A stretch of 47,723 bases of DNA from a bacterium (GCA_028711675.1 JAQTRT010000001.1:1-47723); one strand, 5' to 3'; counted from the first letter of the stretch, positions 1 to 8,644 are shown. Numbers and translations are program-made. The notes: generated by a model not told the origin, from the sequence alone.

Positions 1-1660
1 CCATAAGTATAGGAAGAGGATTAATGGGAACCCCCATAATATGGGCAACTGTATCAGGCAAAGCCAGGCTTTTTATCCATAAAAAATCAGCACTTCTAAG
101 CTCCAGAGAATATTGAAGCATATCCCAGATAGCGAAAAAAATGGGTATTTGTAAAATTAAAGGAAGACACCCGCCAAAAGGATTCACTTTATATTTTTTA
201 TATACATTCATCAATTCCACATTCAATCGTTTTGGATCATTTTTAAACTGTTCTTTTACCTGATTGATGATAGGCTGGATTTTCTGCATTTTTGCCATAG
301 AGTCTAGCTGTTTATGCGTTAACGGATATAACACGATCTTGATAAAAATAGAGAATAGAATAACAGCCAGACCGAAATTATGGACAAGCTTATTCAGAAG
401 GATCAAAACATCCAGGAAGAAATTTCCCAGTTTGTTCACGATCTTACCCACGAACAGCCGTTGGGTCAATATCGAGCTCTCCAGACTATTTAATTTTTTT
501 TCTTTTCGGAAGGTATCCCTTAGTTTTGGGCCTGCATAAATGGTGTAATTATATTCGATCTTCTCCATTGCAGATAATTTATTCCGGTCGATTTCACTTG
601 AGATTCCGCCTATATATATATTCCCGTCAGAATAAAAGACTGTTTCCTTGATACGATAGGATTCATCCGGGATCATGGCAGCGATGAAATATCGGTTATA
701 AAAAGTTACCCATTTCATGTTCTCATCTTTTTTAATCACAGGCTGGTCAAGCTGTTTGCCTTTTATCTTTATTTGATTTAATTTTTCAAGCTGGTAATAA
801 CCTACTGTTAAAATATCATATTTATCGATCTTATCTACAGGTCCTAGGACCGGTTGCCATTTTAACACAATCCTATTAAAGCTAATATCCGTTTTATCAA
901 CAGCTTGAAGCGTAATTTTCAGATTAAAATAATATGCATCGGACGGGAAGATGTATTCTTTGATTATATTCACCGATCTGTTGCGGGAAGTAAAAACAAT
1001 TCTGTCCTTATATATTGCACCAGAATATAATGACGTATCATTCCCGGGAAAAGTTCCGAGATCTTTATCTGCGAGAAGCTTGATATCCAGAGGATAAAAA
1101 TATTTATTTTTTATTTTATCCTCATAGATTAAAGTGACTGGTTTAGAATCATGGATATTGGCGTATTTTTTTAATTCAATATTTTTAATCCGTCCACCCA
1201 GGGTACTTAAATAATATACAGCGTTCTGATTTTCAAATTTAATGATTTCTTCTTGGGCTATCTGAGGATTTTTCAAGGCCTGGAACATGATCTGATGATT
1301 GTTGTTATCTGAATAATTATAGGGATCAACGGCCTTGACAAGAAAATAATAATTTTGAGAAGGATCGAATTGATTGATGGAATAACTTGTATTTGAAGTA
1401 GTAGCGAATGGCTGGTTTGGGAGAGCGATCTTATTGTTTTCAGCGGAATAAACCATATACGTTACAGGATATTTAGAGATTGCTTTTTCCCATGATAGGG
1501 TCAGGGCCTGGCTCTTTTTGTTATATTGAATATTTTTTAATCCGGCAAACTGGATACGGTTATTCTGGGGAACAGGCTGGTAATTTCGCTTTAAATAATA
1601 AGACCACATCATTAAAATAATTAAAGTAAATATAACAGCCCAGATTGTATTCTTAGTCAT
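1..1660 (-). CDS. yidC: Membrane protein insertase YidC (partial, C-terminus beyond window) with an inserted FN3-like domain
   Basis: YidC inserts and folds inner-membrane proteins. The frame is open from ATG at 1660 to the left edge (553 codons). Residues 6-20 form the N-terminal membrane helix. Residues about 140 onward match the YidC periplasmic domain (YYLSTLGGRIKNIELKK). The membrane core follows, with the typical stretch YKKYKVNPFGGCLPLILQIP and, at the edge, a GVPINPLPILM segment. Between the first helix and the periplasmic domain (residues about 37-127, bases 1280-1552) lies an extra module with fibronectin-III features: LTLSW, VTYMVYSAE and NYYFLVKAVD followed by NYSD. This linker is normally short. 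The start has a good ribosome site (AGGAG, 7 bases upstream). It follows yidD by 12 bases and is transcribed leftward with rpmH and yidD. The identity is certain; the FN3 assignment is inferred from sequence pattern only. Confidence 0.96.
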   Translation of the reverse strand, partial: MTKNTIWAVIFTLIILMMWSYYLKRNYQPVPQNNRIQFAGLKNIQYNKKSQALTLSWEKAISKYPVTYMVYSAENNKIALPNQPFATTSNTSYSINQFDPSQNYYFLVKAVDPYNYSDNNNHQIMFQALKNPQIAQEEIIKFENQNAVYYLSTLGGRIKNIELKKYANIHDSKPVTLIYEDKIKNKYFYPLDIKLLADKDLGTFPGNDTSLYSGAIYKDRIVFTSRNRSVNIIKEYIFPSDAYYFNLKITLQAVDKTDISFNRIVLKWQPVLGPVDKIDKYDILTVGYYQLEKLNQIKIKGKQLDQPVIKKDENMKWVTFYNRYFIAAMIPDESYRIKETVFYSDGNIYIGGISSEIDRNKLSAMEKIEYNYTIYAGPKLRDTFRKEKKLNSLESSILTQRLFVGKIVNKLGNFFLDVLILLNKLVHNFGLAVILFSIFIKIVLYPLTHKQLDSMAKMQKIQPIINQVKEQFKNDPKRLNVELMNVYKKYKVNPFGGCLPLILQIPIFFAIWDMLQYSLELRSADFLWIKSLALPDTVAHIMGVPINPLPILM

Positions 1661-1672
1661 GTTTCACTCCTA

Positions 1673-1912
1673 TTATCGTAATGGATCAAATCCGCCGGAA
1701 AATAATGGATTACATTTTAAAATACGAATGAAGGAAAGAAGGAAAGCCTTTAAAAAATAATATTTTTTAAAGGCAGACAAAGCGTATTCAGAACAGGTGG
1801 GTTCGAACCGGCAGGTACGGGGTTTATTTTTAAAAAGGAACTGATATAATTTTATTAAACTGATGGCAATATTCCTGAGAAAAAGATCGAAATATTTTAA
1901 TAACCGTAACAT
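1673..1912 (-). CDS. yidD: Membrane protein insertion efficiency factor YidD
   Basis: A small membrane-associated protein of the YidD family, thought to help YidC-dependent insertion. The signature CRFEPTCSEYALSAF is present, followed by RILKCNPLFSGGFDP, which fits the family's conserved cysteines and its PGG-like turn. An amphipathic N-terminal helix (ISLIKLYQFLF) precedes it. I chose ATG at 1912 (79 residues); a GTG at 1930 would overlap the rpmH stop as GTGA and add six residues (MICNPI). Neither start has a clear Shine-Dalgarno, so translational coupling to rpmH is likely. In most bacteria rnpA sits between rpmH and yidD; here the two reading frames nearly touch, so rnpA is missing from this locus. 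Confidence 0.93.
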   Translation of the reverse strand: MLRLLKYFDLFLRNIAISLIKLYQFLFKNKPRTCRFEPTCSEYALSAFKKYYFLKAFLLSFIRILKCNPLFSGGFDPLR

Positions 1913-1926
1913 GATGGGGTTACAGA

Positions 1927-2073
1927 TCACCGTTCATCGGATACAGTTAATTTCCATCTGCCTTTTTTTCTTCTTCTTTTAAGAACATCCTGACCGGATT
2001 TGGATTTCATCCTTTTCCTGAATCCATGAGTTTTTTTTCTTCTTCTATAATGCGGCTGGAATGTACGTTTCAT
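1927..2073 (-). CDS. rpmH: 50S ribosomal protein L34
   Basis: Basic 48-residue protein starting MKRTFQPHYRRRKKTHGF and containing RMKSKSGQDVLKRRRKKGR, an unmistakable L34. The ATG at 2073 is preceded by GGAG eight bases upstream; the longer frame to 2127 has no family support. It is the first gene of the leftward rpmH-yidD-yidC unit. Confidence 0.97.
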   Translation of the reverse strand: MKRTFQPHYRRRKKTHGFRKRMKSKSGQDVLKRRRKKGRWKLTVSDER

Positions 2074-2099
2074 TAAATTTCTCCATAATTTTTTTATAT

Positions 2100-2127
2100 A
2101 TCTTAATGAAAATAATAATTTTGTCAA
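2100..2127 (-). promoter_or_regulatory. Candidate promoter of rpmH-yidD-yidC
   Basis: On the minus strand TTGACA (2122-2127) is followed after 16 bases by TAAGAT (2100-2105), a 4/6 match to the -10 consensus. It lies just upstream of the rpmH ribosome site. A TATATA slightly further downstream is an alternative -10 with a poor spacer (21). Confidence 0.45.
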
Positions 2128-2200
2128 GTTATTTTAAAAAAAAGTATGGAAAAAGAAAATCAATTGATTATCCTACTTTTATGAAAAAAAAGGCGGATTT

Positions 2201-3292
2201 ATGGTAAAAACACAATTACATCAAAAAGAGAACATGAATACATGTTTTAAGAGAAATAAACTTCTCATCAAGTCCTTTTTAAAGAATTTCTTAAATCAAA
2301 AAAAAAGACCTTTTTCCAAGGTCAATCAGTGGGGATACGATCTTTTAAAACGTGTTTTTTATTTTAGTGTACAGGGGAAAATGATCCGAGGAGGATTAAT
2401 CCTTCTCTCCTATGAAATGTTCAAAAAAAAGATTGATACCGCTGCTGTCAGAATGGCGGCTGCAATGGAACTCGTTCATTCTGCTCTTTTAATCCATGAT
2501 GATATCATGGACCATGATGATGTACGGCGTGGAGACAAAACCATATATGCCCAGTATCAGGATATCGGAGCAGGGGTAAGAACAAAAGATCCGCTTCATT
2601 TCGGTGAATCCATGGGTATATGCGTGGGTGACGTCATTTTTTTTCTATCCAATGAATTAATCTCCTCGATTCCGGTCCAGGCAGGAATAAAGGAGCTGAT
2701 TATGCGGTATTGGTCGGAAGAACTGGCCAAAGTGGGAACAGCTCAGATGCAGGATATTTACTTCGCAATTACAAAAGAAATACTTAGGGAACGGGATATC
2801 CTTAATATGTATAGATATAAAACAGCACGTTATACATTTTCACTGCCTTTGGTTTTAGGAGCCATGGCTGCCGGACAGAAGAAGCAGATCTTGTCACGGC
2901 TTGAACAGCTGGGGGAAAATCTGGGTATTTTGTTCCAGATCAAGGATGATGAAATCGGTTTATTCGGAAGAGAAGAAGATACCGGAAAGCCCGTTGGTTC
3001 TGATATCAAGGAGAATAAAAAGACCTTATACCATTATTATTTATTTAAAAATTTATCCGGAACGAAAGATCACCCGTTAAAGGACCTTTTTGGCCGGGAA
3101 AAAATCACATCATCCATGGTTCATGAAATCCGTTCTTTTATCATATTATCCGGGGTAAAGAATATTATTGATAAGAAAATGCAGCTTTTGGAAAAACGCT
3201 CTAAAAAAATGATACAGACCCTTCCTGTCCCCGTAGGGTATAAAAATATCCTTCATGAACTGGTGGAATTTAATATGAACCGTAGATCCTGA
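2201..3292 (+). CDS. Polyprenyl (trans-isoprenyl) diphosphate synthase
   Basis: Condenses isopentenyl diphosphate onto allylic diphosphates to make isoprenoid chains for quinones or lipid carriers. The first aspartate-rich motif is DDIMD at residues 100-104 followed by VRRG, and the second is KDDEIG at about 248. GKPVGSDIKENKKT, typical of the family, follows. The protein is 363 residues, slightly longer than usual because of a basic N-terminal extension of about 35 residues. The start ATG at 2201 has a weak GGCGG site. It stands alone on the plus strand between two leftward blocks. Chain length (C15, C20 or longer) cannot be read reliably; residues before the first motif are small or aliphatic (ELVHSALLIH), which suggests a long-chain rather than a farnesyl enzyme. 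Confidence 0.9.
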   Translation: MVKTQLHQKENMNTCFKRNKLLIKSFLKNFLNQKKRPFSKVNQWGYDLLKRVFYFSVQGKMIRGGLILLSYEMFKKKIDTAAVRMAAAMELVHSALLIHDDIMDHDDVRRGDKTIYAQYQDIGAGVRTKDPLHFGESMGICVGDVIFFLSNELISSIPVQAGIKELIMRYWSEELAKVGTAQMQDIYFAITKEILRERDILNMYRYKTARYTFSLPLVLGAMAAGQKKQILSRLEQLGENLGILFQIKDDEIGLFGREEDTGKPVGSDIKENKKTLYHYYLFKNLSGTKDHPLKDLFGREKITSSMVHEIRSFIILSGVKNIIDKKMQLLEKRSKKMIQTLPVPVGYKNILHELVEFNMNRRS

Positions 3293-3321
3293 CCTTTTAT
3301 TCTACCGGATTGGAAAAAAGA

Positions 3322-4272
3322 TCAATTATCTTTTTGAAAAGAATAATACTTTTCTTTTTTTCCGGAGGAAGGACAAATAAAAATCTGTTTCTCCCTGATC
3401 ATTTCTTTAATTAATTCCTGTATCCGAACAGGATCAATTCCTAATGCCAAGGCCAAGCCTTGGCTTGTTTCCGGTCTTCTTTTAATCACGTTCAGGATCT
3501 GTTCTTTTAAATCATTCTCTTTCAAGTTACTGGGCAGGCCTTTTTTTATAAAAGCCGCGATTATTTCCGCTTTAATCCCGTTTGTATCAAATTTTTTTTT
3601 AATTTCTGTTAATTCTTTTGGTTCCAGAGGTAAAGCAAATGATTCAGCCGGCGGTCTTTCAACGGTATTCAACTGTACTTTATCCGGTTTTATGCTGCGT
3701 ATTACCTGGATCAAAGTATTTATATCTTCAGCAGAATCATTCATTTTTCGGCTAAAAAGGATTTCCAGCCAAATCTTCCCTTTAAATTCATTTTTAAATA
3801 TCTTTATTCCTTCGATTATTTTTTCCATGGATAATCCTGTAACCGGGCGGTCCACTTTAATAAAAGAATCCCATCGGGCTGAATCAAGGGATGGGAGGAC
3901 CAGATCTGCAGCCAGGAGTTCTTTCCTTACTTCCGGGAGAAAAAGCATGGTCCCGTTTGTCAGTACAGCAACAGGGATTTTTGTGAGGTTTTTAATCTCC
4001 CTGATCATTTTACCAAGATCCGAGTTCAAGGTTGGCTCACCTGAACCTGAAAATGTGATATAATCCGTATGAATATCCTGCTTTAAAAATTTCGTTAATT
4101 CCGCCATGACCTCAGGGAATGAGACATAGGGTTTTCGTTCCATGGTCTTATGGTTTGTCCGTCCGCATTCACAGTATACACAATCGAGAGTACAGGTCTT
4201 ATAGGGTGTTACATCCACGCCAAGGGAGAGCCCCAGACGCCTTGACGGTACAGGACCGAAAATATATTTCAT
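3322..4272 (-). CDS. Radical SAM protein (COG0731 / wyosine-synthase-like) with C-terminal winged helix
   Basis: Residues 5-38 match the radical SAM family that opens with GPVPSRRLGLSLGVD and then carries the cluster motif CTLDCVYC (Cys27, Cys31, Cys34), which should bind a 4Fe-4S cluster and S-adenosylmethionine. TFSGSGEPTLNSDLG is the GGE-like SAM-binding strand. The last 60 residues (ILNVIKRRPETSQGLALALG onward) look like a winged helix-turn-helix. Relatives are annotated as Fe-S oxidoreductases related to the tRNA wyosine enzyme TYW1, but the substrate of bacterial members is not known to me. It follows the DUF89 gene by 15 bases and closes a three-gene leftward operon. Confidence 0.86.
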   Translation of the reverse strand: MKYIFGPVPSRRLGLSLGVDVTPYKTCTLDCVYCECGRTNHKTMERKPYVSFPEVMAELTKFLKQDIHTDYITFSGSGEPTLNSDLGKMIREIKNLTKIPVAVLTNGTMLFLPEVRKELLAADLVLPSLDSARWDSFIKVDRPVTGLSMEKIIEGIKIFKNEFKGKIWLEILFSRKMNDSAEDINTLIQVIRSIKPDKVQLNTVERPPAESFALPLEPKELTEIKKKFDTNGIKAEIIAAFIKKGLPSNLKENDLKEQILNVIKRRPETSQGLALALGIDPVRIQELIKEMIREKQIFICPSSGKKEKYYSFQKDN

Positions 4273-4287
4273 ATCAGCCTCGCAAGA

Positions 4288-5154
4288 TCATCTTTGTGTG
4301 TTGGCCATGAAAAGGTATGAATTTTTCTTAACTTGTAAATACTTTGACACAACATCGCATTTTGATTTAAAAAGGAAAAAGATAAGCTTTTTTTTAAAAT
4401 GATCCAGGGTCTCGAAATTTCCCTGGCCTTTACTGATGATAAAATCCGCTTCTACCCATTTTTTAAAAAATTCCGCGGAGCAGCAGGATAGAATAGTCCC
4501 TACTTTATCATTTCCATTGGAAATGATATCCACTGGATACGTGAACAGATTACGGGGAATATCTTTCATGGTTATGTCATTGATGATGGGCTTGTCCTTA
4601 ACAACAAGGGTGAACCGTACAGGATAAAATCTCAAAATGGTCTCCATCAATAATTTATCAAAAATAAATTCACCGGCATTGTCACAAAGCAGCATGACAT
4701 GAGATGCGTTTTTTAAAGCCTTGGCCAGCAGGGGATGATCGTTTTTGAAGAACCGTATATTTTTGTGTTTCTTAATCTCATCATTGATATTGATCGCGTT
4801 CGTGATCCCGAAATCAATTGAATTTCCGATAGCTGAAAGTTTTAAGGCCCCTAAAAGAGGGTCCTGATACTGAGAGACGATCTTCTGCAAGGAACGGTAT
4901 TTACCGAGGATCAGGGAATTATATTGTTTTTTCACTTGCTGATAAGGATCGGTATTTTTTATTTCACGGTGAATAAGATGGTAGATCTTACTGCTGTAAA
5001 AACAAGGTGTTTCCTTGAATTTTCTGATGCTTGATAAATAAGTGGAAATCCTGCCGAGTATGTCAAATTTCTTTTTTTGGTGAACCCTGAGGAACTGAAG
5101 AGTATTTAATGCTTGTTGATAAAAGCATAAAACACATTCAGGCTCAACATTCAT
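4288..5154 (-). CDS. DUF89 / ARMT1-type damage-control phosphatase
   Basis: Begins MNVEPECVLCFYQQALNTL with the CxxC of prokaryotic DUF89 proteins and contains the core motif LLCDNAGEFIFDKLLMET at residues about 154-171, whose Asp, Asn and Glu bind metal in this family. KLSAIGNSIDFG and IISKGQGNFETL are further family motifs. Members are metal-dependent phosphatases that remove damaged sugar phosphates or related metabolites. Length 288 is normal. The gene is separated from the upstream hydrolase by one base, so the two are probably translated from the same mRNA. The substrate cannot be predicted. Confidence 0.85.
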   Translation of the reverse strand: MNVEPECVLCFYQQALNTLQFLRVHQKKKFDILGRISTYLSSIRKFKETPCFYSSKIYHLIHREIKNTDPYQQVKKQYNSLILGKYRSLQKIVSQYQDPLLGALKLSAIGNSIDFGITNAININDEIKKHKNIRFFKNDHPLLAKALKNASHVMLLCDNAGEFIFDKLLMETILRFYPVRFTLVVKDKPIINDITMKDIPRNLFTYPVDIISNGNDKVGTILSCCSAEFFKKWVEADFIISKGQGNFETLDHFKKKLIFFLFKSKCDVVSKYLQVKKNSYLFMANTQR

Positions 5155-5155
5155 T

Positions 5156-5914
5156 TCATGCCTTAAAGAAATTCACGATGCTGGATATGACATCTTTTTC
5201 TTTTTCAGCATTATCGAATGTATGGTTCGTGTTGTTGATCACGACCTGTTTGCTGCTTTTTACCGTCTGAGCATAGGCCTTCATATGGTCGATAGGAGTA
5301 TACTGGTCAGAATCAGAGCTGATCAACAGAACCTGGCCTGAAAAATCCTTGATTTTTTCCAAAGGTTTCATCCTTTTGGCGATATCGAAGAATTTTTTGG
5401 AGTATTGATTTCCTTTAACATCTACAGTGCCGTTCTTATATTGGGGTAAGAACTCGGGATTTTCCTTTTTAGGCTTACTGAAGAATATCTCGTCCGGTCT
5501 GGCGATAGCGGAAATAAGGGCTGCTTTCTTAATATTGGGGAATTCGCAGGCCACATAAGAGGCCACGATACTTCCCATGCTAAGGCCAATAATACCGATG
5601 TTATTCTGATCAATTCCTTTAAGTTTTAAGAGCTTTTTAATTACTTTTTTAGCATCAGAAACATAATCTTTGATCGTGAAGGCAGTGGAATCCCCTTCAC
5701 TCTCGCCGCATCCCCTAAAATCAAAACGGATGGAAGCGACCCCATTTTCTTCAAGTTTTTTCGATATTTTCCAAAATAACCGATGTGGTTCCACTCTGTT
5801 TGAAGTAAATCCATGAAATAAAACAACACCAGGGAAGTTTTCTTTGTCCTCAGGAATGTGTAAAGTACCCATAATAGCCAGTTTTTTATTAAAGTACTTA
5901 ATAGGTTTTTGCAT
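5156..5914 (-). CDS. Alpha/beta-hydrolase (serine esterase/lipase type)
   Basis: Cytoplasmic hydrolase of 252 residues without signal peptide. The nucleophile elbow is GLSMGS with Ser112. Asp203 (in SDSDQYTP) and His231 (in NNTNHTF) complete the triad, and HGFTSNR forms the oxyanion-hole strand. RFDFRGCGESEG is the usual strand-turn of the peptidase S9-like and BAAT-like hydrolases. ATG at 5914 has an AAGGAG site eight bases upstream, and a clear promoter lies further upstream. First gene of the operon with the DUF89 and radical SAM genes. The substrate is unknown. Confidence 0.87.
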   Translation of the reverse strand: MQKPIKYFNKKLAIMGTLHIPEDKENFPGVVLFHGFTSNRVEPHRLFWKISKKLEENGVASIRFDFRGCGESEGDSTAFTIKDYVSDAKKVIKKLLKLKGIDQNNIGIIGLSMGSIVASYVACEFPNIKKAALISAIARPDEIFFSKPKKENPEFLPQYKNGTVDVKGNQYSKKFFDIAKRMKPLEKIKDFSGQVLLISSDSDQYTPIDHMKAYAQTVKSSKQVVINNTNHTFDNAEKEKDVISSIVNFFKA

Positions 5915-5966
5915 AGGGCAGCTCCTTTAAATAAATTTTTTAATGTTATCCATTAAAATTGTTATA

Positions 5967-5994
5967 ATTATAATACATAAAAATTTAATGTCAA
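5967..5994 (-). promoter_or_regulatory. Promoter of the hydrolase-DUF89-radical SAM operon
   Basis: Minus strand TTGACA (5989-5994), 16-base spacer, TATAAT (5967-5972): both boxes are perfect. It leaves a leader of roughly 45 bases before the ATG at 5914. The -35 is followed by TTA, as at two other leadered promoters in this window. Confidence 0.75.
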
Positions 5995-6021
5995 TAATAA
6001 ATTAAAAAAAAATCAAAAATT

Positions 6022-6094
6022 TGAGCCGCACAGGGCTTGAACCTGTAACCTACGAATTAAGAGTCCGTTGCTCTACCAATTGAGCTAGCGGCCC
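6022..6094 (-). tRNA. tRNA-Lys (anticodon CTT)
   Basis: On the minus strand the acceptor arms GGGCCGC and GCGGCTC pair over seven positions with discriminator A. The D arm (GCTC..GAGC), the anticodon stem (ACGGA/TTCGT, one G-U) with loop CTCTTAA, and the T arm with GGTTCAAGC are all present. The loop gives anticodon CTT, reading AAG. CCA is not encoded. Confidence 0.97.
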
Positions 6095-6102
6095 GAATGG
6101 CT

Positions 6103-6133
6103 ATTATATTATATTTTTAATAAATATTGTCAA
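6103..6133 (-). promoter_or_regulatory. Candidate promoter of tRNA-Lys
   Basis: Minus strand TTGACA at 6128-6133 is followed by an alternating TATAATATAAT tract (6103-6113). Either TATAAT copy (spacer 14 or 19) or TAATAT (6106-6111, spacer 16) could serve as -10. All predict a start a few bases before the mature tRNA 5' end. Confidence 0.5.
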
Positions 6134-6142
6134 GAATTTATT

Positions 6143-6439
6143 CTATTTTACTGTAAAAAAAATCTCATTTACCAGTTCTTTTTTATAGTATTGGTTGATC
6201 GTCTCCATTATTTTATCCTTTAAAAAATTAAGCTGATTGGCCCAGATTGAGGAATCCACCTGTATAAAAAGCTTTTTGTGGGTGATGGAAAGAGGGGTAG
6301 TATGATTACCGATATTCTGTCCTACTATTTCAGGCCATTTTTTCTTTAACTGTTCCAGGGCCAGGAATTTGTTCCAGCCTTTTTTTTGGACTAGTTCAGA
6401 TAAAAGGTCGCCTATTTTTTCGAATTTTTTTTCTTTCAT
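6143..6439 (-). CDS. DUF721 (DciA-like) family protein
   Basis: A 98-residue protein with the DUF721 pattern: IGDLLSELVQKKGWNKFLAL, then a Trp-Pro-Glu-Ile-Val-Gly-Gln segment, then LFIQVDSSIWANQLNFLK. Members are commonly encoded right after recF. The related proteobacterial DciA loads or assists the replicative helicase, so a role in replication initiation is plausible but inferred. It overlaps the end of recF by four bases (ATGA), so the two are translationally coupled. Confidence 0.82.
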   Translation of the reverse strand: MKEKKFEKIGDLLSELVQKKGWNKFLALEQLKKKWPEIVGQNIGNHTTPLSITHKKLFIQVDSSIWANQLNFLKDKIMETINQYYKKELVNEIFFTVK

Positions 6440-7527
6440 AGCTGGATCATATTTTTATCAGGAAGATTTTGATAGTCATTTTCATCAACGGTGGTGATAA
6501 AGCTCTGGCATGTTATTTTTGCAATGGAATCAGTAATAAAATCCTTGTTCTTTTTATCCAGTTCAAGAAGGATATCATCCATCAACACAATAGCCGGATC
6601 TTTCTTATAACAGGAAATAAATTCCATTTCAGCAAATTTGACAAATAGCATAAAGAGGCGTCTTTCCCCCCGTGAGGAATAATCAACCAGCCTGGATCCG
6701 TCCTGGTTCAGGAAGAAAAGGTCATCCCGGTGAGGACCGATCAGGGTATATTTATATTTTTCCTCCCGTAGTCTGGTCTCCAGGAGCTGGCTGTGGAAAC
6801 AAGAGGAAAGGATATCCATATCATACCGGTTTATTTTGTAATCCGGAAAAACAGAGGATCGGTATTGAAGCTGAACAGCCGGCAACTGAGGATCATCATA
6901 TTGAGCCAGGACACGGGAAAGGGATCCGGTAAACTCCCCGATATATTGCATCCGCAATTGGATTATTTTAACACCGGATAAGACCAGATTCTGGTTGAGC
7001 GTTTCCATTAAAAGCGGATCCTGATGATTCGATTTTAAATAATGATTGCGCTGATCCAAGATCTTATGATACTGGACCAGGTTCATTAAATATTCAGGAT
7101 CTATCTGGGAAAAGAGAAGGTCCAGGAAACGGCGCCTGCCGGAGGGAGGGCCTTCAAGGATATCGATATCCTTGTCCAAGAATAGTATTATGGGGATCCG
7201 GCCGATCAAGTCGGATAATCTCGGGATCGCAGCGTCATTGATCTTGATGGTTTTTTTCTGTTCCAGTCCGAATTTAATATCTACGATCCGGTCATCATAG
7301 GCCTGGAAGATACCGTGGAGGAAGAGCTGGTTCTCATGACGATGTACCAGGGTCTGGTCCACGCTGGTACGGAAGGATCGGCCGAGACTTAAGATGTGGA
7401 TGGCTTCCAGAAGAGAAGATTTTCCCGAGCCATTGGCTCCCGAGATGAGGTTTATTTTTTCTTTAAATTCAAATTCTTTCTCTGTATAGTTCCTGAAATT
7501 AAGGAGTTTTAATTTTTTAATCCGCAT
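6436..7527 (-). CDS. recF: DNA replication and repair protein RecF
   Basis: SMC-like ATPase that helps load RecA at single-strand gaps. It starts MRIKKLKLLNFRNY with Walker A GANGSGKSS at residues 30-38, DRFLDLLFS-like family motif (RRRFLDLLFSQIDPEYL), and Walker B VLMDDILLELD. The signature loop reads YSSRGERRLFMLFVKFAE, where Ser-Arg-Gly-Glu replaces the usual Ser-x-Gly-Gln. Length 363 is normal. It overlaps the end of dnaN by 11 bases. Lies in the conserved order dnaA-dnaN-recF-DUF721. Confidence 0.96.
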   Translation of the reverse strand: MRIKKLKLLNFRNYTEKEFEFKEKINLISGANGSGKSSLLEAIHILSLGRSFRTSVDQTLVHRHENQLFLHGIFQAYDDRIVDIKFGLEQKKTIKINDAAIPRLSDLIGRIPIILFLDKDIDILEGPPSGRRRFLDLLFSQIDPEYLMNLVQYHKILDQRNHYLKSNHQDPLLMETLNQNLVLSGVKIIQLRMQYIGEFTGSLSRVLAQYDDPQLPAVQLQYRSSVFPDYKINRYDMDILSSCFHSQLLETRLREEKYKYTLIGPHRDDLFFLNQDGSRLVDYSSRGERRLFMLFVKFAEMEFISCYKKDPAIVLMDDILLELDKKNKDFITDSIAKITCQSFITTVDENDYQNLPDKNMIQL

Positions 7528-8644
7528 TAGATAATTTTATGGGCATGATAAGGCATAAAAAATTATCATTGTTTTCTTCCCGGACGGCAATGGCGCCTAT
7601 GCCCGTGTTCATGGAAAATATCATGTTTTCCGTATCGACGGCTTTCAAGGCATCCAGAAGGAATTCACTGCTGAAAGCGATCTCAAATACATCGTCATAA
7701 TCATAAACGATATTCTCAACAGATTCCTTGGCTTCCCCGATATCCGGGTCATTTGTTTTTATCTCAAGATTTCCTTTTGTGAATTTCAATATGATCTTGG
7801 AGGATTGTTTTTCCGTTGTAATGATGGATACGCGTTTAACGGCATTCAATATTTTTATCGTGAATAAAAAAGCTTTCTTTTTAAAACTCTGCGGGATGAC
7901 CTGCTGATAATCAGGGAATTTACCGTCGATCAGGCGGGAAAAAAGCTCGATATTATCGATTTTAAAATAAATCTGCTTTTCGCTTACGCTGATCTCCATA
8001 TCCCCTTCGTCATTCAGTATTTTAAGCACTTCGGAAAGTACTTTTTGAGGAATGATCACCTCGTCGATCTCGGTTTTAGTGTCCAGGTCATAGCTGATGA
8101 GGGATAAACGCCTGGCATCAGTGGCTACCAGGGTTAATTTCTTGTTCTTTAATTCCAGCTTAACTCCGCTGATGTTCACCTGGACATCGTCCTTGGAAAC
8201 AGAAAATATGGATTTACGTATCATGGCCTTGAACACATTCTGGGGTACTTTAATGCTTTTATCCTTTTTAAATTCAGGAAGAATGGGGTAATCGTTCTTT
8301 GGTATGCCGATAAGCTTAAACTGGGCTTTTACCTGGTCATTTTTACTTTGTATCTTCAGGTATTTATTTTCATCGACATGTATCTCGATATCGTCATTAG
8401 GCAATTCACGGATGATATCCGCGAATTTTTTGGCAAAAACAGTAATGGACCCTTCTTTTTTCACGTCTGCGTCTACATGGATCTTGATGGCAGTTTCCAG
8501 GTCCGTGGAGGTGATCTGGAGCATATCGTCTATGGTCTCAAGAAGAATATTGGATAAGATGGACATGGTGTTCTTGGCTGTAATGATATCTTCAGCCAGC
8601 TGTATGGATCTTAACAGTTTTTCTTTGGTTGCTAGTATATTCAT
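7517..8644 (-). CDS. dnaN: DNA polymerase III sliding clamp (beta subunit)
   Basis: The 375-residue ring-forming clamp that tethers polymerase III. Family segments include MNILATKEKLLRSIQLAEDI at the N-terminus, LVATDARRLSLISYDL in the middle domain and a C-terminal FLCLIMPIKL, which corresponds to the MPM(R)-type end of the clamp. The ribosome site AGAGGTGA lies six bases before ATG 8644. The polymerase DnaE encoded in this window carries a clamp-binding motif QMSLF, a matching partner. Confidence 0.97.
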   Translation of the reverse strand: MNILATKEKLLRSIQLAEDIITAKNTMSILSNILLETIDDMLQITSTDLETAIKIHVDADVKKEGSITVFAKKFADIIRELPNDDIEIHVDENKYLKIQSKNDQVKAQFKLIGIPKNDYPILPEFKKDKSIKVPQNVFKAMIRKSIFSVSKDDVQVNISGVKLELKNKKLTLVATDARRLSLISYDLDTKTEIDEVIIPQKVLSEVLKILNDEGDMEISVSEKQIYFKIDNIELFSRLIDGKFPDYQQVIPQSFKKKAFLFTIKILNAVKRVSIITTEKQSSKIILKFTKGNLEIKTNDPDIGEAKESVENIVYDYDDVFEIAFSSEFLLDALKAVDTENMIFSMNTGIGAIAVREENNDNFLCLIMPIKLSNAD

